DNA of 13,702 nucleotides, from contig ONMG01000114.1 in the NCBI GenBank assembly GCA_900318855.1, forward strand, positions 1 through 13,702, read 5' to 3'. Source of the stretch: an uncultured Prevotella sp. GTDB lineage: Bacteria > Bacteroidota > Bacteroidia > Bacteroidales > Bacteroidaceae. The notes under the pieces were generated by a model. The model saw only the letters and a program-made list of their open reading frames with translations, did no database searches and was not told the origin of the DNA. Below are positions 13,197 to 13,702 of the stretch, in pieces. Each line of letters begins with the position of its first letter. Positions within the stretch are counted from its first letter, which is position 1. The position numbers and the translations under genes are program-made.

Positions 13197-13702
13197 ATGA
13201 AGAGATATTTCATCATGATGGTCGCTGTGCTCTCCCTGTTGATTGGGAGTACCGGGCGAACCCAGGCACAGAGCGACAGACAGTTTATCCGTTCGGGCAA
13301 CAAGCTCTATCGGCAACAGAACTATGCAAAAGCTGAAGCCGAGTATCTGAAGGCACTTCAGAAGAACAGCCGTAATCCACAGGCACTCTATAATTTGGGA
13401 TGTGCCCTGATGATGCAACAGAAGGACTCTGCTGCTATCGTGCAATATCAGCGGGCCGGTGAGATTGAAACCAGCCCCCTACGAAAGGCTAAGGTCTATC
13501 ACAATATCGGTGTTATCTGTCAGGGACGACGACTCTATGGTGACGCTATCAAGGCTTACGAGGAGAGTCTAAGGAACAATCCAAACGACAATGAGACTCG
13601 CTATAATCTTGCGCTTTGCAAGCGGTTGCAGAAGCAGCAGAAGCAGCAGCCCAAACCCAATCCCAAGAATAAGAACAACAAGGATAAGAACAAAGATAAG
13701 AA
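13197..13702 (+). CDS. batC: BatC, periplasmic TPR protein, 3'-truncated by the window edge
   Basis: The frame opens at ATG 13197 and stays open to the end of the window (168 complete codons), so the gene is partial. A signal peptide (hydrophobic about 4-17, cleavage near TQA-QS at 24/25) sends it to the periplasm. Two or three TPR units follow: LYRQQNYAKAEAEYLKAL, ALYNLGCALMMQQKDSAAIVQ and VYHNIGVICQGRRLYGDAI with AYEESLRNNPND. After about residue 145 the sequence becomes a low-complexity run of Lys, Gln, Asn and Pro (QKQQKQQPKPNPKNK), typical of BatC proteins before the second part. TPR repeats probably bind another Bat component. Its place, 13 bases after batB, fits the batABCDE order; batD and batE would lie beyond the window. 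Confidence 0.92.
   Translation, partial: MKRYFIMMVAVLSLLIGSTGRTQAQSDRQFIRSGNKLYRQQNYAKAEAEYLKALQKNSRNPQALYNLGCALMMQQKDSAAIVQYQRAGEIETSPLRKAKVYHNIGVICQGRRLYGDAIKAYEESLRNNPNDNETRYNLALCKRLQKQQKQQPKPNPKNKNNKDKNKDK

Overview
The window looks like chromosome from a Bacteroidales bacterium, most likely Prevotella or a close relative. The grounds are: a short primary sigma factor without region 1.1, the Bacteroidetes-type promoter pair TTTG / TAnnTTTG in front of several genes, A-rich rather than strong Shine-Dalgarno ribosome sites, moderate GC content, and a moxR-batABC aerotolerance operon. The genus is an inference from remembered protein similarity; no search was run.

Layout. 1-1640 (+): the 3' end of a TPR-repeat gene, overlapping by 4 bases a secreted alpha/beta-hydrolase. 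A strong hairpin at 1668-1715 separates this pair from convergent rpoD. 1748-3831 (-): rpoD with its own promoter, preceded upstream by a FemAB/GNAT-like acyltransferase gene. 3832-4190: gene-free divergent spacer. 4191-4874 (+): an MgtC/SapB-family membrane protein. 4875-5680: about 800 bases without a gene, holding a 35-bp tandem duplication and several inverted repeats. 5681-7357 (+): a nitroreductase-kdsC-maf cluster behind a near-consensus promoter. 7358-7958: 600 bases without a convincing protein gene but with a consensus promoter, a chain of hairpins and a weak terminator-like site, read here as a possible unannotated structured RNA. 7959-13702 (+): the bat operon, with moxR, a DUF58 protein, a two-membrane-segment BatD/DUF4381-like protein, batA, batB and the start of batC, which runs off the window.

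How the genes work together. The bat operon pairs a MoxR AAA+ ATPase with three proteins that carry intact MIDAS-type metal sites (DUF58, BatA, BatB), a membrane adaptor and a periplasmic TPR protein. In Bacteroides fragilis this operon is linked to aerotolerance and envelope stress survival; the mechanism is not settled. The kdsC product acts in Kdo synthesis for lipopolysaccharide and maf in nucleotide-pool hygiene or division control. RpoD is the sigma factor expected to read the TTTG / TAnnTTTG promoters seen here.

The most interesting unexplained item is the promoter-plus-hairpin unit at 7405-7721. It includes one segment that could pair either upstream or downstream, as in an attenuator. 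The other non-coding region (4875-5680) holds several repeats that no gene explains.
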